This document shows, in pieces, positions 35,519 through 45,623 of a stretch of DNA of 64,000 nt. Source of the stretch: Pseudogulbenkiania ferrooxidans 2002 (GTDB lineage: Bacteria; Pseudomonadota; Gammaproteobacteria; Burkholderiales; Chromobacteriaceae); contig NZ_ACIS01000005.1 of the NCBI RefSeq assembly GCF_000174355.1, forward strand, positions 1 through 64,000, read 5' to 3'. The notes under the pieces are model-generated. The model ran no database searches. It was not told where the DNA came from and was given only the letters and a program-made list of their open reading frames with translations. The position numbers and the translations under genes were made by a program. Numbering within the stretch: position 1 is the first letter of the stretch; each line of letters starts with the position of its first letter.

Positions 35519-36172
35519 ATGGTGCTTTCGGTGCTGGTTGCCAACCCCAAGGGTGGGAGTGGCAAATCGACCCTGGCGACAAATCTGGCCGGATATTTTG
35601 CCAACAGCGGTGACAAGGTCATGCTCGGCGATGTCGATCGGCAGCAGTCTTCCCTTCGCTGGCTGGCACAACGCCCGCCGGCACTGCCGAGCATTCACGG
35701 CTGGCAGGTCGAGCCCGGCGAGCCGGCAAAGCCGCCGAAGGGCACCAGCGTCGTGGTGCTGGATAGTCCTGCCGGGCTGCATGGCAAGCGACTCAACAGC
35801 CTGATCTCCCGAGTCGACCGTATCCTGATCCCGATTCAGCCTTCCCCGTTCGACATGTGGGCGAGTGAGGAATTCTTCCATCGGCTGTTGGAAGAAAAGG
35901 CGATCAGGAAAAACAAGGTATTCATGGCCGTGGTCGGCATGCGTGTCGACCCGCGCACCCGCTCGGCGCGTGAACTGGAGTCTTTTCTGCTGCAACACGA
36001 CGTGGCAGTGCTGAGCTGGCTGCGGGATACCCAGTTGTATGTGCAGGCCGCGGCGCAAGGCCTGACCTTGTTCGATCTGCCTGCCAGCAAGGTGGCCAGG
36101 GATCGTGCCGCGTGGCAGACCATTGTCGAGTGGTTGCGTCCCCCGGCCGGGGAGGGCTGGTGCGATAAGTAG
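35519..36172 (+). CDS. ParA/MinD-like ATPase, orphan
   Basis: This 217-residue deviant Walker-A ATPase has KGGSGKSTLATNLAG near 10-24, the DVDRQQSS switch I segment, and VVLDSPAG as Walker B. It is short and lacks the N-terminal DNA-binding domain of plasmid type Ia ParA. No parB-like gene or parS repeat is nearby, so it more likely positions a protein cluster than a plasmid. ATG 35519 is preferred because GGAG lies 6 bases upstream. Its stop is 334 bp before the Aer-like receptor, which it might help position (inference). Confidence 0.85.
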   Translation: MVLSVLVANPKGGSGKSTLATNLAGYFANSGDKVMLGDVDRQQSSLRWLAQRPPALPSIHGWQVEPGEPAKPPKGTSVVVLDSPAGLHGKRLNSLISRVDRILIPIQPSPFDMWASEEFFHRLLEEKAIRKNKVFMAVVGMRVDPRTRSARELESFLLQHDVAVLSWLRDTQLYVQAAAQGLTLFDLPASKVARDRAAWQTIVEWLRPPAGEGWCDK

Positions 36173-36506
36173 AATAGAGCGGGGATGCGAGCCCTGCCGT
36201 GGTGGCCGGGATACGCGATTTGCCCGCAGAACCCCGCTTTCCACGCTTTTTGCCTCTCCTTGGCCAGATTCAACGACGTGACCTGAACCCGGTTAGCGCT
36301 AGCGACCACCATGGGTGGTTTCCCGGTCAACCGCCTGCCCCATTCTTCCGCCGATCCCCACCATGGACCACCCGGTCGTCTCGCGCCGGTTTTGATCGGC
36401 TTGATGTCGCTCAAGGCAAAGTGAGCGACGATTGCTTTGCTTTGTTCCCGGCAATTATTTATTATAAATAATAATTATAAAATATCGTTATTTCTGAGAT
36501 CGTTTC
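36173..36506. other. Intergenic region before Aer-like receptor
   Basis: About 330 bp without a credible gene. The last 60 bp is strikingly AT-rich for this genome and carries a 17-bp palindrome TTATTTAT-T-ATAAATAA (36455-36471), with several possible -10 elements around 36460-36485. It is likely the promoter of the downstream receptor gene. Confidence 0.5.
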
Positions 36507-38108
36507 GTGAAAATCAACCTGCCGGTTACCGATCAGGAACATCTGGTCGACCCATTCAACCCTATCGTCAGCAAGACTGATGCCAAGGGCAGCATCACCT
36601 ATGTGAACCGTGCCTTTGTCGATATCAGTGGCTTCAGCGAAGCGGAATTGGTCGGCCGCAATCACAACATCGTGCGCCATCCGGATATGCCGCCCGAGGC
36701 CTTTGCCGACCTGTGGGAGACTATCAAGACGGGGCGGCCGTGGCGGGGTTTGGTCAAGAATCGCTGCAAGAATGGAGATTTTTACTGGGTGGAGGCGTAT
36801 GTCACGCCGATTACCGAGCATGGCAAGATTACCGGTTACATGTCGGTGCGATCGGCGCCTCGGCGCGAGGAAATTGCGGCGGCCACGGCGTTGTACCAGG
36901 CTGTCCGCAACAAGCAGGCGGTGGTGCCGTCCACCCTCAAGGCCTTGCGGCGTTGCATCGACGTGCTGCGCTGGGCCCCTTTGCTGGCGGGGAGCGGGGT
37001 CGTGTTGTTGTTGGCCGGCAGTCTAGTGCCGCCAGGAGCGGGCGGGGCAGCGCTTGCCACGGCCGGCGCTGTGCTGGCGGTGAGTGGCGGGGCTTGGGGA
37101 TGGTGGCGAGTCAACAAGGTGTTGGGCCTGTTGCGGCAGGGATTCGGTGAACTCGCGGAGGGGCGGCTCGGCCGCAACCTCCAGGTCCGTGATGGCGGGC
37201 TGCTGGGCGAGGTGATCGGCGGTCTGGAGTCGTTGCGCATCCATTATCGCGCCGTGGTGGCGGATGTGATCGGTGCGGGTTCGCGGACCTCCGGCCAGGC
37301 TGACCAGTTGCGCGACGAGATGCATTCGCTGGCGGCGCGCTCGGTGCAGCAGGGCGAAGGCCTGATGCAGATCAGTCGCAATATGGAAACCATGAGCGCG
37401 GCGATCAAAGATGCGGCGGAACTGGCGGAGCAGAATCTGAACGGCGCCGAATCGACGAAATCGGTTGCCGAAGCCGGCAAGGACACGATGCAGGCGGCAA
37501 CGCGGGCTGCCGAGCGCACGGTGTCGGTGGTTGGAACCTCACGCGCAGCGATCTCCGAAATGGATCACTCGATGCAGCGTATCCGCACCATGACCGACAT
37601 GATCCACGAGATCGCCGAGCAGACCAACCTGCTGGCACTCAACGCAGCTATCGAGGCGGCGCGCGCCGGCGAAGCGGGACGCGGCTTTTCTGTGGTGGCG
37701 GATGAAGTGCGCAAACTTGCGGAACGGACCAGTTCGGCAACCGGTTCGATTACCGAAGTGGTCCAGCAAATCGGTGAGATCACGCGCCAGGCCGTCTCCA
37801 GCATGGATGCGACTGTCGAAGAGGTGGAAGAGGTCAGCGGGCATATCCGCCAATCTTCGGCCAACCTCGAGAGCCTGATGCAGGTGGCCGAGCAGGCGCG
37901 GCGTCAAGCCAACGATCTCGCCATGGGCATGGAGGAGAACTCGCAGTCGGTGCACGAGGTGGCGGCCTCGCTGGAGCAGCTCAACGCCATCGCCGAGCAG
38001 AATCTGCATACCACGCGTGCCATCGAGCAGAGCTCGAACCATCTGGCCGAAACGGCCGGCGACCTCTCCAAGCTGACAGCCGATTTCCACAAGTGGAATA
38101 CCCGCTGA
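36507..38108 (+). CDS. Aer-like PAS-domain chemoreceptor
   Basis: This 533-residue receptor has an N-terminal PAS domain ([41 protein letters not shown] and [24 protein letters not shown]) typical of the FAD-binding aerotaxis sensor Aer. Two close membrane helices (about 153-200) follow, then a signalling domain with the tip [21 protein letters not shown]. It lacks a periplasmic domain, so it senses inside the cell, probably redox state or energy. An exact AGGTTGGCCGAA word falls at 37856-37867. Confidence 0.9.
   Translation: MKINLPVTDQEHLVDPFNPIVSKTDAKGSITYVNRAFVDISGFSEAELVGRNHNIVRHPDMPPEAFADLWETIKTGRPWRGLVKNRCKNGDFYWVEAYVTPITEHGKITGYMSVRSAPRREEIAAATALYQAVRNKQAVVPSTLKALRRCIDVLRWAPLLAGSGVVLLLAGSLVPPGAGGAALATAGAVLAVSGGAWGWWRVNKVLGLLRQGFGELAEGRLGRNLQVRDGGLLGEVIGGLESLRIHYRAVVADVIGAGSRTSGQADQLRDEMHSLAARSVQQGEGLMQISRNMETMSAAIKDAAELAEQNLNGAESTKSVAEAGKDTMQAATRAAERTVSVVGTSRAAISEMDHSMQRIRTMTDMIHEIAEQTNLLALNAAIEAARAGEAGRGFSVVADEVRKLAERTSSATGSITEVVQQIGEITRQAVSSMDATVEEVEEVSGHIRQSSANLESLMQVAEQARRQANDLAMGMEENSQSVHEVAASLEQLNAIAEQNLHTTRAIEQSSNHLAETAGDLSKLTADFHKWNTR
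37856..37867 (-). repeat. Uptake-signal-like 12-mer AGGTTGGCCGAA
   Basis: Exact copy inside the Aer-like gene, encoding S-A-N-L, a different frame from the dadA copy. Confidence 0.8.
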
Positions 38109-38239
38109 AGACCTGCTCAGTGGGGCAGCCGTGCTGGTGCCCAGAGTCTGCTTTTTTCTGTTCGGGGTATGCCGCTGCTGTTGTGGCACGCCCTGCTTAA
38201 CCCTCAAACGATCATGTCGGGCGGGCCGGCTCTATCGGC

Positions 38240-38692
38240 TCAGTCCGCTTCACCGCGCGCCTGGACCCAGATGCGGTTTTCCAGCTGCATGGCGATTTCC
38301 TGCCGCTGATTGGTGGTGGTCCAGCGTACGGTGACGATGCCGAAGCCGGGCTGGCTGTTGGAGCGGCGATTTTCCAGCACCTCGACACACACGGTGAGAG
38401 TGTCCCCGGCGCGGGTGGGGCGTGGCCAGCGCATCGAAATGATATCCATGCCGACCAACCCGTTCGCCACCGTGCCCAGATCGGACAGGGCGACCAGACG
38501 CATGCTGAGGCTGCTGGTGTGCCAGCCGCTGGCGGCAAGGCCATCGAACACGCTGTTCTTGGCCGCTTCGTGGTCGGTATGGAAAAACTGCGGGTCGAAC
38601 TGGTGCGCGAAGGCTAGCAACTCTTCCTCGGTGAGGGTATGGCTACTGGTCTCGAAGCGTCGGCCGGGGGTCAGGTCTTCCAGGAACAGCAT
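38240..38692 (-). CDS. MaoC-like hot-dog fold dehydratase
   Basis: The product is 150 residues. TEEELLAFAHQFDPQFFHTDHEAAKNSVFDGLAASGWHTSSL contains the MaoC hydratase motif with the catalytic Asp and His (FDPQFFHTD). It would hydrate or dehydrate acyl-CoA thioesters. AAGGAG precedes ATG 38692. It follows glnD by 14 bp on the same strand and is possibly cotranscribed, without an obvious functional tie. Confidence 0.87.
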   Translation of the reverse strand: MLFLEDLTPGRRFETSSHTLTEEELLAFAHQFDPQFFHTDHEAAKNSVFDGLAASGWHTSSLSMRLVALSDLGTVANGLVGMDIISMRWPRPTRAGDTLTVCVEVLENRRSNSQPGFGIVTVRWTTTNQRQEIAMQLENRIWVQARGEAD

Positions 38693-38706
38693 GCTTTTCT
38701 CCTTCG

Positions 38707-41277
38707 TTACAGGCGCAGCGTTTCGAGCAGTTCTCCCTCCAGCGCCAGCACGCTCTTGCCGTCTTTCAACGCCGAGCCGGTGACCAGGAAGGAGTCCTCG
38801 ACGCGGCTGCCCAGCGTCATGATCTTGGCCGAGTGGACGTTGAGCCGGTAGCCGGTCAGCACCTTGGCGATCCGCGCCAGAAGGCCGGGCCGGTCGCCCG
38901 CAACGATCGTCAGCACGAAGAAGTTGTCGCGGTCGTCGGGGCGGATCATGACCTGGGGGCTGACCGGGAAGTGCTTGAGATGGCGGCTGATACGGCCCGC
39001 GGGAGGCAGAGCGATCGGTGCCGCTTTTTTCAGGCAGTCCGCCAGTTCGAATTCGATGAAGTTGATCATATCCCGGTAGTCGCCATCATGGTGCTCCGGG
39101 ATAAAGACGTGGAACGTGTCGAGCGCGTAGCCGTGCCGCGTGGTATGAATCTTGGCGTCGGCAATGCTGTAATTGCTGCGACCGAAGAAGGCGCAGATGC
39201 GGGCGAACAGCTCCGGCTGGTCCGGGGTATAGACCAGAACCTGGATGCCTTCGCGGTCGTCCGACAGTCGCGTCTTGACCATCGGTTCGGTGACGTGGGT
39301 GAAACGGTTCAGCACCCGGGTGTGCCAGGCGATCTCGCGTGCTTCGTGGCGCAGGAAATAGACCGTGTCCAGCTCATCCCAGAAACGCTGAATGGCGTCG
39401 TCGGGTACTGCGAACAGGCGTAATTGGGTGAGGGCCTCCTGCTTGCGGTCATTCAGCTCGGAGGCCACGTCCAGTGCGCCGCCGCTCATCAGCACCTTGA
39501 GGGTGGCGTGATAGAGGTCTTCCAGCAGCTTGGCTTTCCAGGCGTTCCACACCTTGGGACTGGTGCCGCGAATGTCGGCCACGGTGAGCATGTACAGTGC
39601 CGCGAGGCGGCGCGGGGTTTGCACCATGTCGGCAAAGCGCAGCACGGTATCCGGGTCGTAGATGTCCTGCTTTTGGGCGACGCTCGACATCGTCAGGTGT
39701 TCGCCGACCAGCCACACCACCAGCTCGGTATCTTCGGCCGACAGGCCGTGGCTTTCGCAGAACTGGCGCGCGTCGTCCTTACCGAGCACCGAGTGGTCGC
39801 CGCCCCGGCCCTTGGCGATGTCGTGGAACAGCCCGGCCGCGTACAGCGCTTCCGGCCGGACAAAATCGTTCATCAGCCTAGAGAGCAGTGGGTATTCGTG
39901 GCTGAAAGCACTGATGGCGAAGCGGCGCAGGTTGCGCACCACCATCAAAATGTGTTCGTCCACAGTGTAAACGTGGAACAGATCGTGTTGCATCTGACCG
40001 ACGATGCGGCCGAAGTTGGCCAGGTACTTGCCCAGTACGCCGTACAGATTCATGCGTCGCAGCGTTCGGGTCAGACCGGGTTCGCGCAGAATCTGCATGA
40101 ATAGCGCCCGATTGGTCGGGTCGCGGCGGAATTTCTCGTTGATGCGGCTGCGCGCGTGCCATAGGGCGCGCAGCATGCGCGGCGCAAAGCCGGTCAATTC
40201 CGGGTTTCTCTGCAGGATCAGGAAGGCTTCCAGAATCGCCGACGGCTCTTTCTCAAACACGTCCGGGCGACGAATCCCCAGCATGCCGTTGACGCTATAG
40301 AAGCGGGCGTTGAGATTCTGCGTGACGCGCGGCACCTGCGAATAAATCCGTGCCCGCAGGTTGGGGAGCAGAATGCCGTTCAGCTGGCCGACCGTCTTGG
40401 CGGCACGGTAATACAACTGCATTACCTGTTCACTGGCGCGCTTGGCCGGGGTGTCCTTGAGCCCCCAAGCCAGGCCCATTTGCTGTTGCAGGTCGAAGAT
40501 CAGACGATCTTCGCGCCGGCGCGCCAGCAGGTGCAGGTCGATGCGCAGTTTCTGCAGCTGGCTCTCGCTATGCTTGATCAGGCGGGCTTCGGCCAAGGTC
40601 AGGATGCCGCGCCGCACCAGCGCATCCCAGTTGTCGCCCAGATCGATGGCCTTGCTGATCCACAGGATGGTTTGCAGGTCTCGCAAGCCGCCCAGGCTTT
40701 CCTTGACGTTCGGCTCGAGGTTGTTGGTGACACCGAAGTAGCGGTTATGACGCTGCTGCTGTTCGAGAATCTTGCCTTCGAAAAAGGCCAATGGGTCGCG
40801 CTGCTGGGCGAGCGCGGTACAGACTTCCTGGTGTAGCTGGGCGTCTCCGGCAAGGAAACGATTTTCCAGCAGCGTGGTCTCGATCGTAATGTCGTTGGCG
40901 GCTTCTTCCAGGCACTCCGCGAGGGTGCGCACGCTGTGGCCGACCTCCAGTCCGCTATCCCACATCAGGCCGATCAGGCGGGTGATCGCATCGTTCAGCT
41001 CGGTTTCGGTGGCCGATGGCAGCAGGAACAGCAGGTCGATGTCGGAGTGCGGGAACAATTGCCCGCGCCCGTAGCCGCCGACCGCGACCAGCGCCGCCTG
41101 CTGGCCGAGCTCCAGTGCTCCCCACATGTCCTGCAGGATGCCATCGACGACCTGGCTGTATTGCTTGAGGAAGCGCTCCGGATCACGCTTCTTCAAGTAG
41201 GCCTCAGCCAGCCGCTGACGACCGTCGTTGAGTGTCCGGCGCCAGGCCTTGCAGCGTTCGAGCATCGGATCGGTCAT
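38707..41277 (-). CDS. glnD: Bifunctional PII uridylyltransferase/uridylyl-removing enzyme
   Basis: This 856-residue nitrogen sensor has an N-terminal nucleotidyltransferase domain (GGYGRGQLFPHSDIDLLFLL), a GlnD-type helical region, an HD domain (FHDIAKGRGGDHS) for UMP removal, and two C-terminal ACT domains that read glutamine. It adds or removes UMP on PII proteins. Met 41277 (MTDPMLERCKAWR) is preferred to the longer frame inside lptG. It follows lptG by one base. glnE is also in the window, so two arms of nitrogen control are near each other. Confidence 0.96.
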   Translation of the reverse strand: MTDPMLERCKAWRRTLNDGRQRLAEAYLKKRDPERFLKQYSQVVDGILQDMWGALELGQQAALVAVGGYGRGQLFPHSDIDLLFLLPSATETELNDAITRLIGLMWDSGLEVGHSVRTLAECLEEAANDITIETTLLENRFLAGDAQLHQEVCTALAQQRDPLAFFEGKILEQQQRHNRYFGVTNNLEPNVKESLGGLRDLQTILWISKAIDLGDNWDALVRRGILTLAEARLIKHSESQLQKLRIDLHLLARRREDRLIFDLQQQMGLAWGLKDTPAKRASEQVMQLYYRAAKTVGQLNGILLPNLRARIYSQVPRVTQNLNARFYSVNGMLGIRRPDVFEKEPSAILEAFLILQRNPELTGFAPRMLRALWHARSRINEKFRRDPTNRALFMQILREPGLTRTLRRMNLYGVLGKYLANFGRIVGQMQHDLFHVYTVDEHILMVVRNLRRFAISAFSHEYPLLSRLMNDFVRPEALYAAGLFHDIAKGRGGDHSVLGKDDARQFCESHGLSAEDTELVVWLVGEHLTMSSVAQKQDIYDPDTVLRFADMVQTPRRLAALYMLTVADIRGTSPKVWNAWKAKLLEDLYHATLKVLMSGGALDVASELNDRKQEALTQLRLFAVPDDAIQRFWDELDTVYFLRHEAREIAWHTRVLNRFTHVTEPMVKTRLSDDREGIQVLVYTPDQPELFARICAFFGRSNYSIADAKIHTTRHGYALDTFHVFIPEHHDGDYRDMINFIEFELADCLKKAAPIALPPAGRISRHLKHFPVSPQVMIRPDDRDNFFVLTIVAGDRPGLLARIAKVLTGYRLNVHSAKIMTLGSRVEDSFLVTGSALKDGKSVLALEGELLETLRL

Positions 41278-41278
41278 G

Positions 41279-42355
41279 TCAGCGCCTTTCTTGTCGCACG
41301 GTGATGGTAATGCCCGCCAGCAGGAACAACAGGGTGGGGAGCGTGGCCGCAAACATGGCATTCCAGTCGTAGAGCAGGCCCAGGTGCGCAAACAGCCGGT
41401 TGACGAAGTGGAAGGCGACCCCCAGGCAGATGCCGACGAACAGCCTTATCCCCAGTTGGGCATGACGGCGTTGGCGCGGCGTGAAGGCGAGAGCCACCAG
41501 GGCCATGGAGATGCAGGCCAGCGGATAGAAAAATTTGCTCCACAAGGCAATTTCGTAGCGTTGGGTTTTCTGCTCATTGCTGCGCAAGTGTTCGATGTAG
41601 GTCGTCAGGTCCATGGCCGACATCTGCTCGGGGACTACCAGCAGCACGTCGAGGATCGACGGTTCGATCACCGAATGCCAATCCAGGGTGTTGAGTTGGC
41701 GTGTTGTTGTCGCCTTGTCGCCCAGCGTGGTTTCCTTGACCTTTTCGAGTCGCCACACGTGCTGTGGCCGCTGATAGGTGCCGCGCTCGGCAAAGCGGGT
41801 TTGCACTAAGCGGTAGTCCTTGTCGTAGGTGTAGATACGAACCCCGAGCAGGGTGTTGTCCGGCAGCATTTCGCCCACGTTGATGAAATTCTGGTCATCC
41901 TTGACCCAGATGCCCGAGTGGAACTCCTGGGTGACCATCGACTTGGTCGCCGATAGTTTCATGCGCTCCGCCTGCTTTTCAGAGAACGGGGCGCCGAATT
42001 CGCCCAGCAGGCCGGTGATCACGGCAAAGCCGATGCCGAAACGCAACAGCACGCCCGCGACCTGGGCGAGGGTGACGCCACTGGTGCGGATGATGGTGTA
42101 TTCGCTGCTGGTGGCGAGCTGGGTCATGGCGACCATGCCGCCGATCAGAACCACGAGGGGCATCAGTTCGTAGGCGTGACCCGGCATCAGGAGCGCAATG
42201 TAGAGCAGCATCTGCGGCACGCCGTAGCTGCCGTGTCCCAAGTCGGGGACTTCTTTGATGATGTCGAAGAAAGCGTACAGTGCGAGCAGGGCTGCTAGCG
42301 CATACAGCGTGGCCACGGTCAGCTGGGTGGTGATGTAGCGGTAAATCAGTTTCAT
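41279..42355 (-). CDS. lptG: LPS export ABC transporter permease LptG
   Basis: This 358-residue YjgP/YjgQ family protein has three N-terminal and three C-terminal membrane helices around a large periplasmic beta-jellyroll. The start MKLIYRYITTQLTVATLYALAALLALYAFFD is typical. With LptF and the LptB ATPase it extracts lipopolysaccharide from the inner membrane. It follows lptF by 3 bp. Confidence 0.93.
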   Translation of the reverse strand: MKLIYRYITTQLTVATLYALAALLALYAFFDIIKEVPDLGHGSYGVPQMLLYIALLMPGHAYELMPLVVLIGGMVAMTQLATSSEYTIIRTSGVTLAQVAGVLLRFGIGFAVITGLLGEFGAPFSEKQAERMKLSATKSMVTQEFHSGIWVKDDQNFINVGEMLPDNTLLGVRIYTYDKDYRLVQTRFAERGTYQRPQHVWRLEKVKETTLGDKATTTRQLNTLDWHSVIEPSILDVLLVVPEQMSAMDLTTYIEHLRSNEQKTQRYEIALWSKFFYPLACISMALVALAFTPRQRRHAQLGIRLFVGICLGVAFHFVNRLFAHLGLLYDWNAMFAATLPTLLFLLAGITITVRQERR

Positions 42356-42358
42356 GGA

Positions 42359-43459
42359 TCAGGATTTCCGGATGAGCTGGCCCAGGAAGCGACCCGGTGA
42401 ACTGGCCGGGCGGTTGCGGTACGCCAGCATGCCGAGTGCTACCAGCAACATCAGCATATGGGGAGCCAGCATCGCATAGGCGCTCAGGCGATCTTGCAGC
42501 ACCCAGTTACGGCATAGGGTTAGGGCATTTTGGTAAACGAAGTAAGCCAGCAGGGCCAGCAGAAGGTTGTAGGTGTGGCCGCTGCGCGGATTGAAATAAG
42601 ACAAGGGAATGGCGAGTAGCGCCAGGACGACCGTGCTGATGGGCATGGACACCCGCCAGCCGAGTTCGGCCTTGTCGCCGGCCTTGTCGCTCAGGGCCAG
42701 CGCGGCGGAGGTCATGGTCTGGCGCGAGTTGCCTGAGGGAATAAACTGGGGTTGGTCATTGATGACCACGCTGTAGCGGGCAAATTCGGCAACTTCATAG
42801 TCCGCCTCTCCCGGATTGCCGACATAGCGCCGGCCGTTTTCCAGCAGCAGAAGCCGCTCGCCCTGCTCGTTGGTCACGATTCGGCCGGATTTGGCGAAAA
42901 TACTGGCCACCTTACCCTTGCTCATGTCCTGCATGAAGATGTTGGCAGCCGAGCCGTTCTTTCCGGAGAAATTCTCGACGAAATAGACGCGACGGGAGGA
43001 GTGGGATTCCTTGAAAATGCCGGGGGATATGGCCGAAACATCCTCGTGCTGTTTGAGGATTTCGGCGTATTCGTGGCTGCGCTGCTCAGCCCAGGGTCCG
43101 ATCAGTAGCGATGAGATGCCGACCAGAATGGCCAAGGGGACGGCAAAACGCAGCACCGGCTTGACCCAGTCCTTGAGCGACACACCCGAGGCCAGCCAGA
43201 CGGCCATTTCATGATCCCGCCAGAGTCGGGTCAACACCACCAGGACGCTGATGAATACGGTGAGAATCAACAGCAGGGGAAACAAGCCGAGTGTCCAGAA
43301 ACCGATCAGGGCCGCTACCGCCTCATTGGCGATGCGCCCCTCGGCGGCACGGCCGAGCAGATTGATGGTCTGGGTAGTGACCAGAATGGCCAACAGGACC
43401 ACGAACACGCTGACCGCAGTAAAAGTCAATTCACGGGTCAGGCTTTTTTGAAAAACCAT
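42359..43459 (-). CDS. lptF: LPS export ABC transporter permease LptF
   Basis: This 366-residue protein has six membrane helices and a central periplasmic domain (about 100-260); the N-terminal VFQKSLTRELTFTAVSVFVVLLAI agrees with LptF. It is the first gene of the lptF-lptG-glnD run and diverges from pepA across about 190 bp, as in many gamma- and betaproteobacteria. Confidence 0.93.
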   Translation of the reverse strand: MVFQKSLTRELTFTAVSVFVVLLAILVTTQTINLLGRAAEGRIANEAVAALIGFWTLGLFPLLLILTVFISVLVVLTRLWRDHEMAVWLASGVSLKDWVKPVLRFAVPLAILVGISSLLIGPWAEQRSHEYAEILKQHEDVSAISPGIFKESHSSRRVYFVENFSGKNGSAANIFMQDMSKGKVASIFAKSGRIVTNEQGERLLLLENGRRYVGNPGEADYEVAEFARYSVVINDQPQFIPSGNSRQTMTSAALALSDKAGDKAELGWRVSMPISTVVLALLAIPLSYFNPRSGHTYNLLLALLAYFVYQNALTLCRNWVLQDRLSAYAMLAPHMLMLLVALGMLAYRNRPASSPGRFLGQLIRKS

Positions 43460-43650
43460 TGAGCAGGGCCTTTTTGACTTTTTATGTTAAGCGTAGAGAT
43501 AATTTGAATGAATTTTCAGAGGTGCCTGTTTGGCAAATTCTGGAGTGGGAGACTATCTGTTTGCGGTCAATGCCTCTATTCTTGGGCGTAACCGGCTGAC
43601 ACACGGTTGGAACAGGCATAATTGACGCACATAATCCATGAGAGTTCACG

Positions 43651-45213
43651 ATGGAATTTAACATAAAAAGCGGTAGCCCGGAAAAACAGCGCGTCGCCTG
43701 CGTTATCGTCGGCGTGTTCGAGTCGCGCAAGCTGACCTTCGCTGCGGACCTGCTCGATCGCATTTCCAACGGTTTCATCAGCGATGTGATCCGCCGCGGA
43801 GACATGGAGGGGAAGTTGGGCTCCACCCTCATCCTGCATGCGGTGCCGCACACACTGTGCGACCGGGTGATGCTGGTCGGCTTGGGCAAGGAGCGTGATT
43901 TCCGCGCCAAGGAGTATCGCGAGGCGATCCGCAGCTCGGTTCGGGCCCTGACGCAGACGTCGGCCAATGAGGCTGTGAGCTATCTGACCGAACTGGCGGT
44001 CAAGAAGCATGATGCGGAGTGGATGATCGAGCAGGCGACCGTGGTAACGCTCGACACCCTGTATCGTTTCGACCGCTTCAAGACCAAGTCCGAAGACGGT
44101 CCGCGCGAGCCGCGCAAGCTCACCCTCGCGGTGCCGCGTCGCAGCGACCTGGCCGACGGCGAAAAAGGCCTGCAGCGCGGCCTGGCCATCGGCAACGGGA
44201 TGAATTTCGCCAAGGACCTGGGCAACCTGCCGGGTAACGTATGCACGCCGGATTATCTCGCCCGGCAGGCGGAGGACATGGCCCGCCAGTTCTCGGTCAA
44301 GGCCGATATCTACGCTCCCGACGCCATCGAGGCGCTAGGCCTGACCTCCTTCCTGTCGGTGGCCAAGGGCAGCGAAGAAGAGGCTCGTCTGATCGTACTG
44401 TCCTACCAGGGCGGCAAGACGGACGATAAGCCGATTGTGCTGGTCGGCAAGGGCATTACATTCGATTCCGGCGGCATTTCGCTCAAGCAAAGCGAAGGCA
44501 TGGACGAGATGAAGTACGACATGTGCGGCGCGGCGACCGTGCTGGGCGCATTCCGCTCCGCTGTCGAAATGCAGCTGCCGCTGAACCTGATCGCCATCGT
44601 TCCCACCTGCGAAAACATGCCGTCGGGCAAGGCCAACAAACCGGGTGACATCGTGACGACCATGTCCGGTCAGACCGTCGAAATTCTCAATACCGACGCC
44701 GAAGGCCGACTGATCCTGTGCGATGCCCTGACTTTTGCCGAACGCTTCAATCCGGCACTGGTCATCGACGTCGCCACGCTGACCGGCGCCTGCATCATCG
44801 CCTTGGGCAACGTCGCCAGTGGCCTCTACAGCAACCAGGATTCCCTGGCGCGCGAATTGCTGGCGGCGGGCGAAGAAGTCGGCGATCGTGCCTGGCACTT
44901 GCCGCTGTGGGACGAGTATCAGGAGGCGATCAAGAGCCCGTTCGCCGACATGGTCAATACCGGTGGGCGCCCGGCCGGCAGCATTACCGCGGCATGTTTC
45001 CTGTCTCGTTTTGCCAAGTCCTTCGATTGGGCCCACATGGATATTGCCGGAACCGCATGGAAGAGCGGCAAGGACAAGGGGGCTACCGGCCGTCCCGTGC
45101 CGCTGTTGGTTCAGTTCCTGCAGGACCGAGCCGATATCGCCGTCGGTAACGTGGTGCGTCGCGGCCGGCCACGGCGTGAATCTCACGATTTGGTTGACGA
45201 TGCCGCGGATTGA
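43651..45213 (+). CDS. pepA: Leucyl aminopeptidase, M17 family
   Basis: This 520-residue cytosolic zinc/manganese aminopeptidase carries the family signature NTDAEGRLILCDAL near 350. Metal ligands lie in GKGITFDSGGISLK and in the MKYDMCGAA segment. It removes N-terminal residues from peptides, and E. coli PepA also binds DNA in site-specific recombination and regulation. Its end overlaps the holC start by 14 bp. Confidence 0.95.
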   Translation: MEFNIKSGSPEKQRVACVIVGVFESRKLTFAADLLDRISNGFISDVIRRGDMEGKLGSTLILHAVPHTLCDRVMLVGLGKERDFRAKEYREAIRSSVRALTQTSANEAVSYLTELAVKKHDAEWMIEQATVVTLDTLYRFDRFKTKSEDGPREPRKLTLAVPRRSDLADGEKGLQRGLAIGNGMNFAKDLGNLPGNVCTPDYLARQAEDMARQFSVKADIYAPDAIEALGLTSFLSVAKGSEEEARLIVLSYQGGKTDDKPIVLVGKGITFDSGGISLKQSEGMDEMKYDMCGAATVLGAFRSAVEMQLPLNLIAIVPTCENMPSGKANKPGDIVTTMSGQTVEILNTDAEGRLILCDALTFAERFNPALVIDVATLTGACIIALGNVASGLYSNQDSLARELLAAGEEVGDRAWHLPLWDEYQEAIKSPFADMVNTGGRPAGSITAACFLSRFAKSFDWAHMDIAGTAWKSGKDKGATGRPVPLLVQFLQDRADIAVGNVVRRGRPRRESHDLVDDAAD

Positions 45214-45622
45214 CTTTTACACCAACGTCGCCGACCCCCAGGCTTTTGCTTGCCGGCTTGCCCAAACGGTATTCCGCAAGGGCGAGCGTTTGCTGGTGTG
45301 GTTGGCCGACGAAGGGCAATTGGCCGGCTTCAGTGCCCGCTTGTGGAGCATCGCGGATATCCAGTTCGTGCCGCATTGTGAGCTGGAGGCTGGCGAAGCT
45401 CCGGAAACGCCGATCTGGCTCACGACGCGCTTGCCAGCCGAGTTGGAGCACCCGGTTCTGTTGAATCTGGGACCGGAGTTGCCAGCACATCCCGAGCACT
45501 TTGCCCGTATTCTGGAAATTGTCGGTTGCGACGAGGCGTCGTTGGCGACAGCGCGCGAGCGCTTTCGGTTCTACCGCGCGGCAGCCTACGAGATCGAACA
45601 TCACGATATGAGTCACCTCTGA
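45200..45622 (+). CDS. holC: DNA polymerase III chi subunit
   Basis: This 140-residue protein has the chi pattern: MPRIDFYTNVADPQAFACRLAQTVFRKGERLLVWLAD, an LPAELEHPVLLNLGPELP strand, and FRFYRAAAYEIEHHDM. Chi links the clamp loader to SSB on the lagging strand. The gene follows pepA, its common neighbour. ATG 45200 lies inside the end of pepA. Confidence 0.9.
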   Translation: MPRIDFYTNVADPQAFACRLAQTVFRKGERLLVWLADEGQLAGFSARLWSIADIQFVPHCELEAGEAPETPIWLTTRLPAELEHPVLLNLGPELPAHPEHFARILEIVGCDEASLATARERFRFYRAAAYEIEHHDMSHL

Positions 45623-45623
45623 G

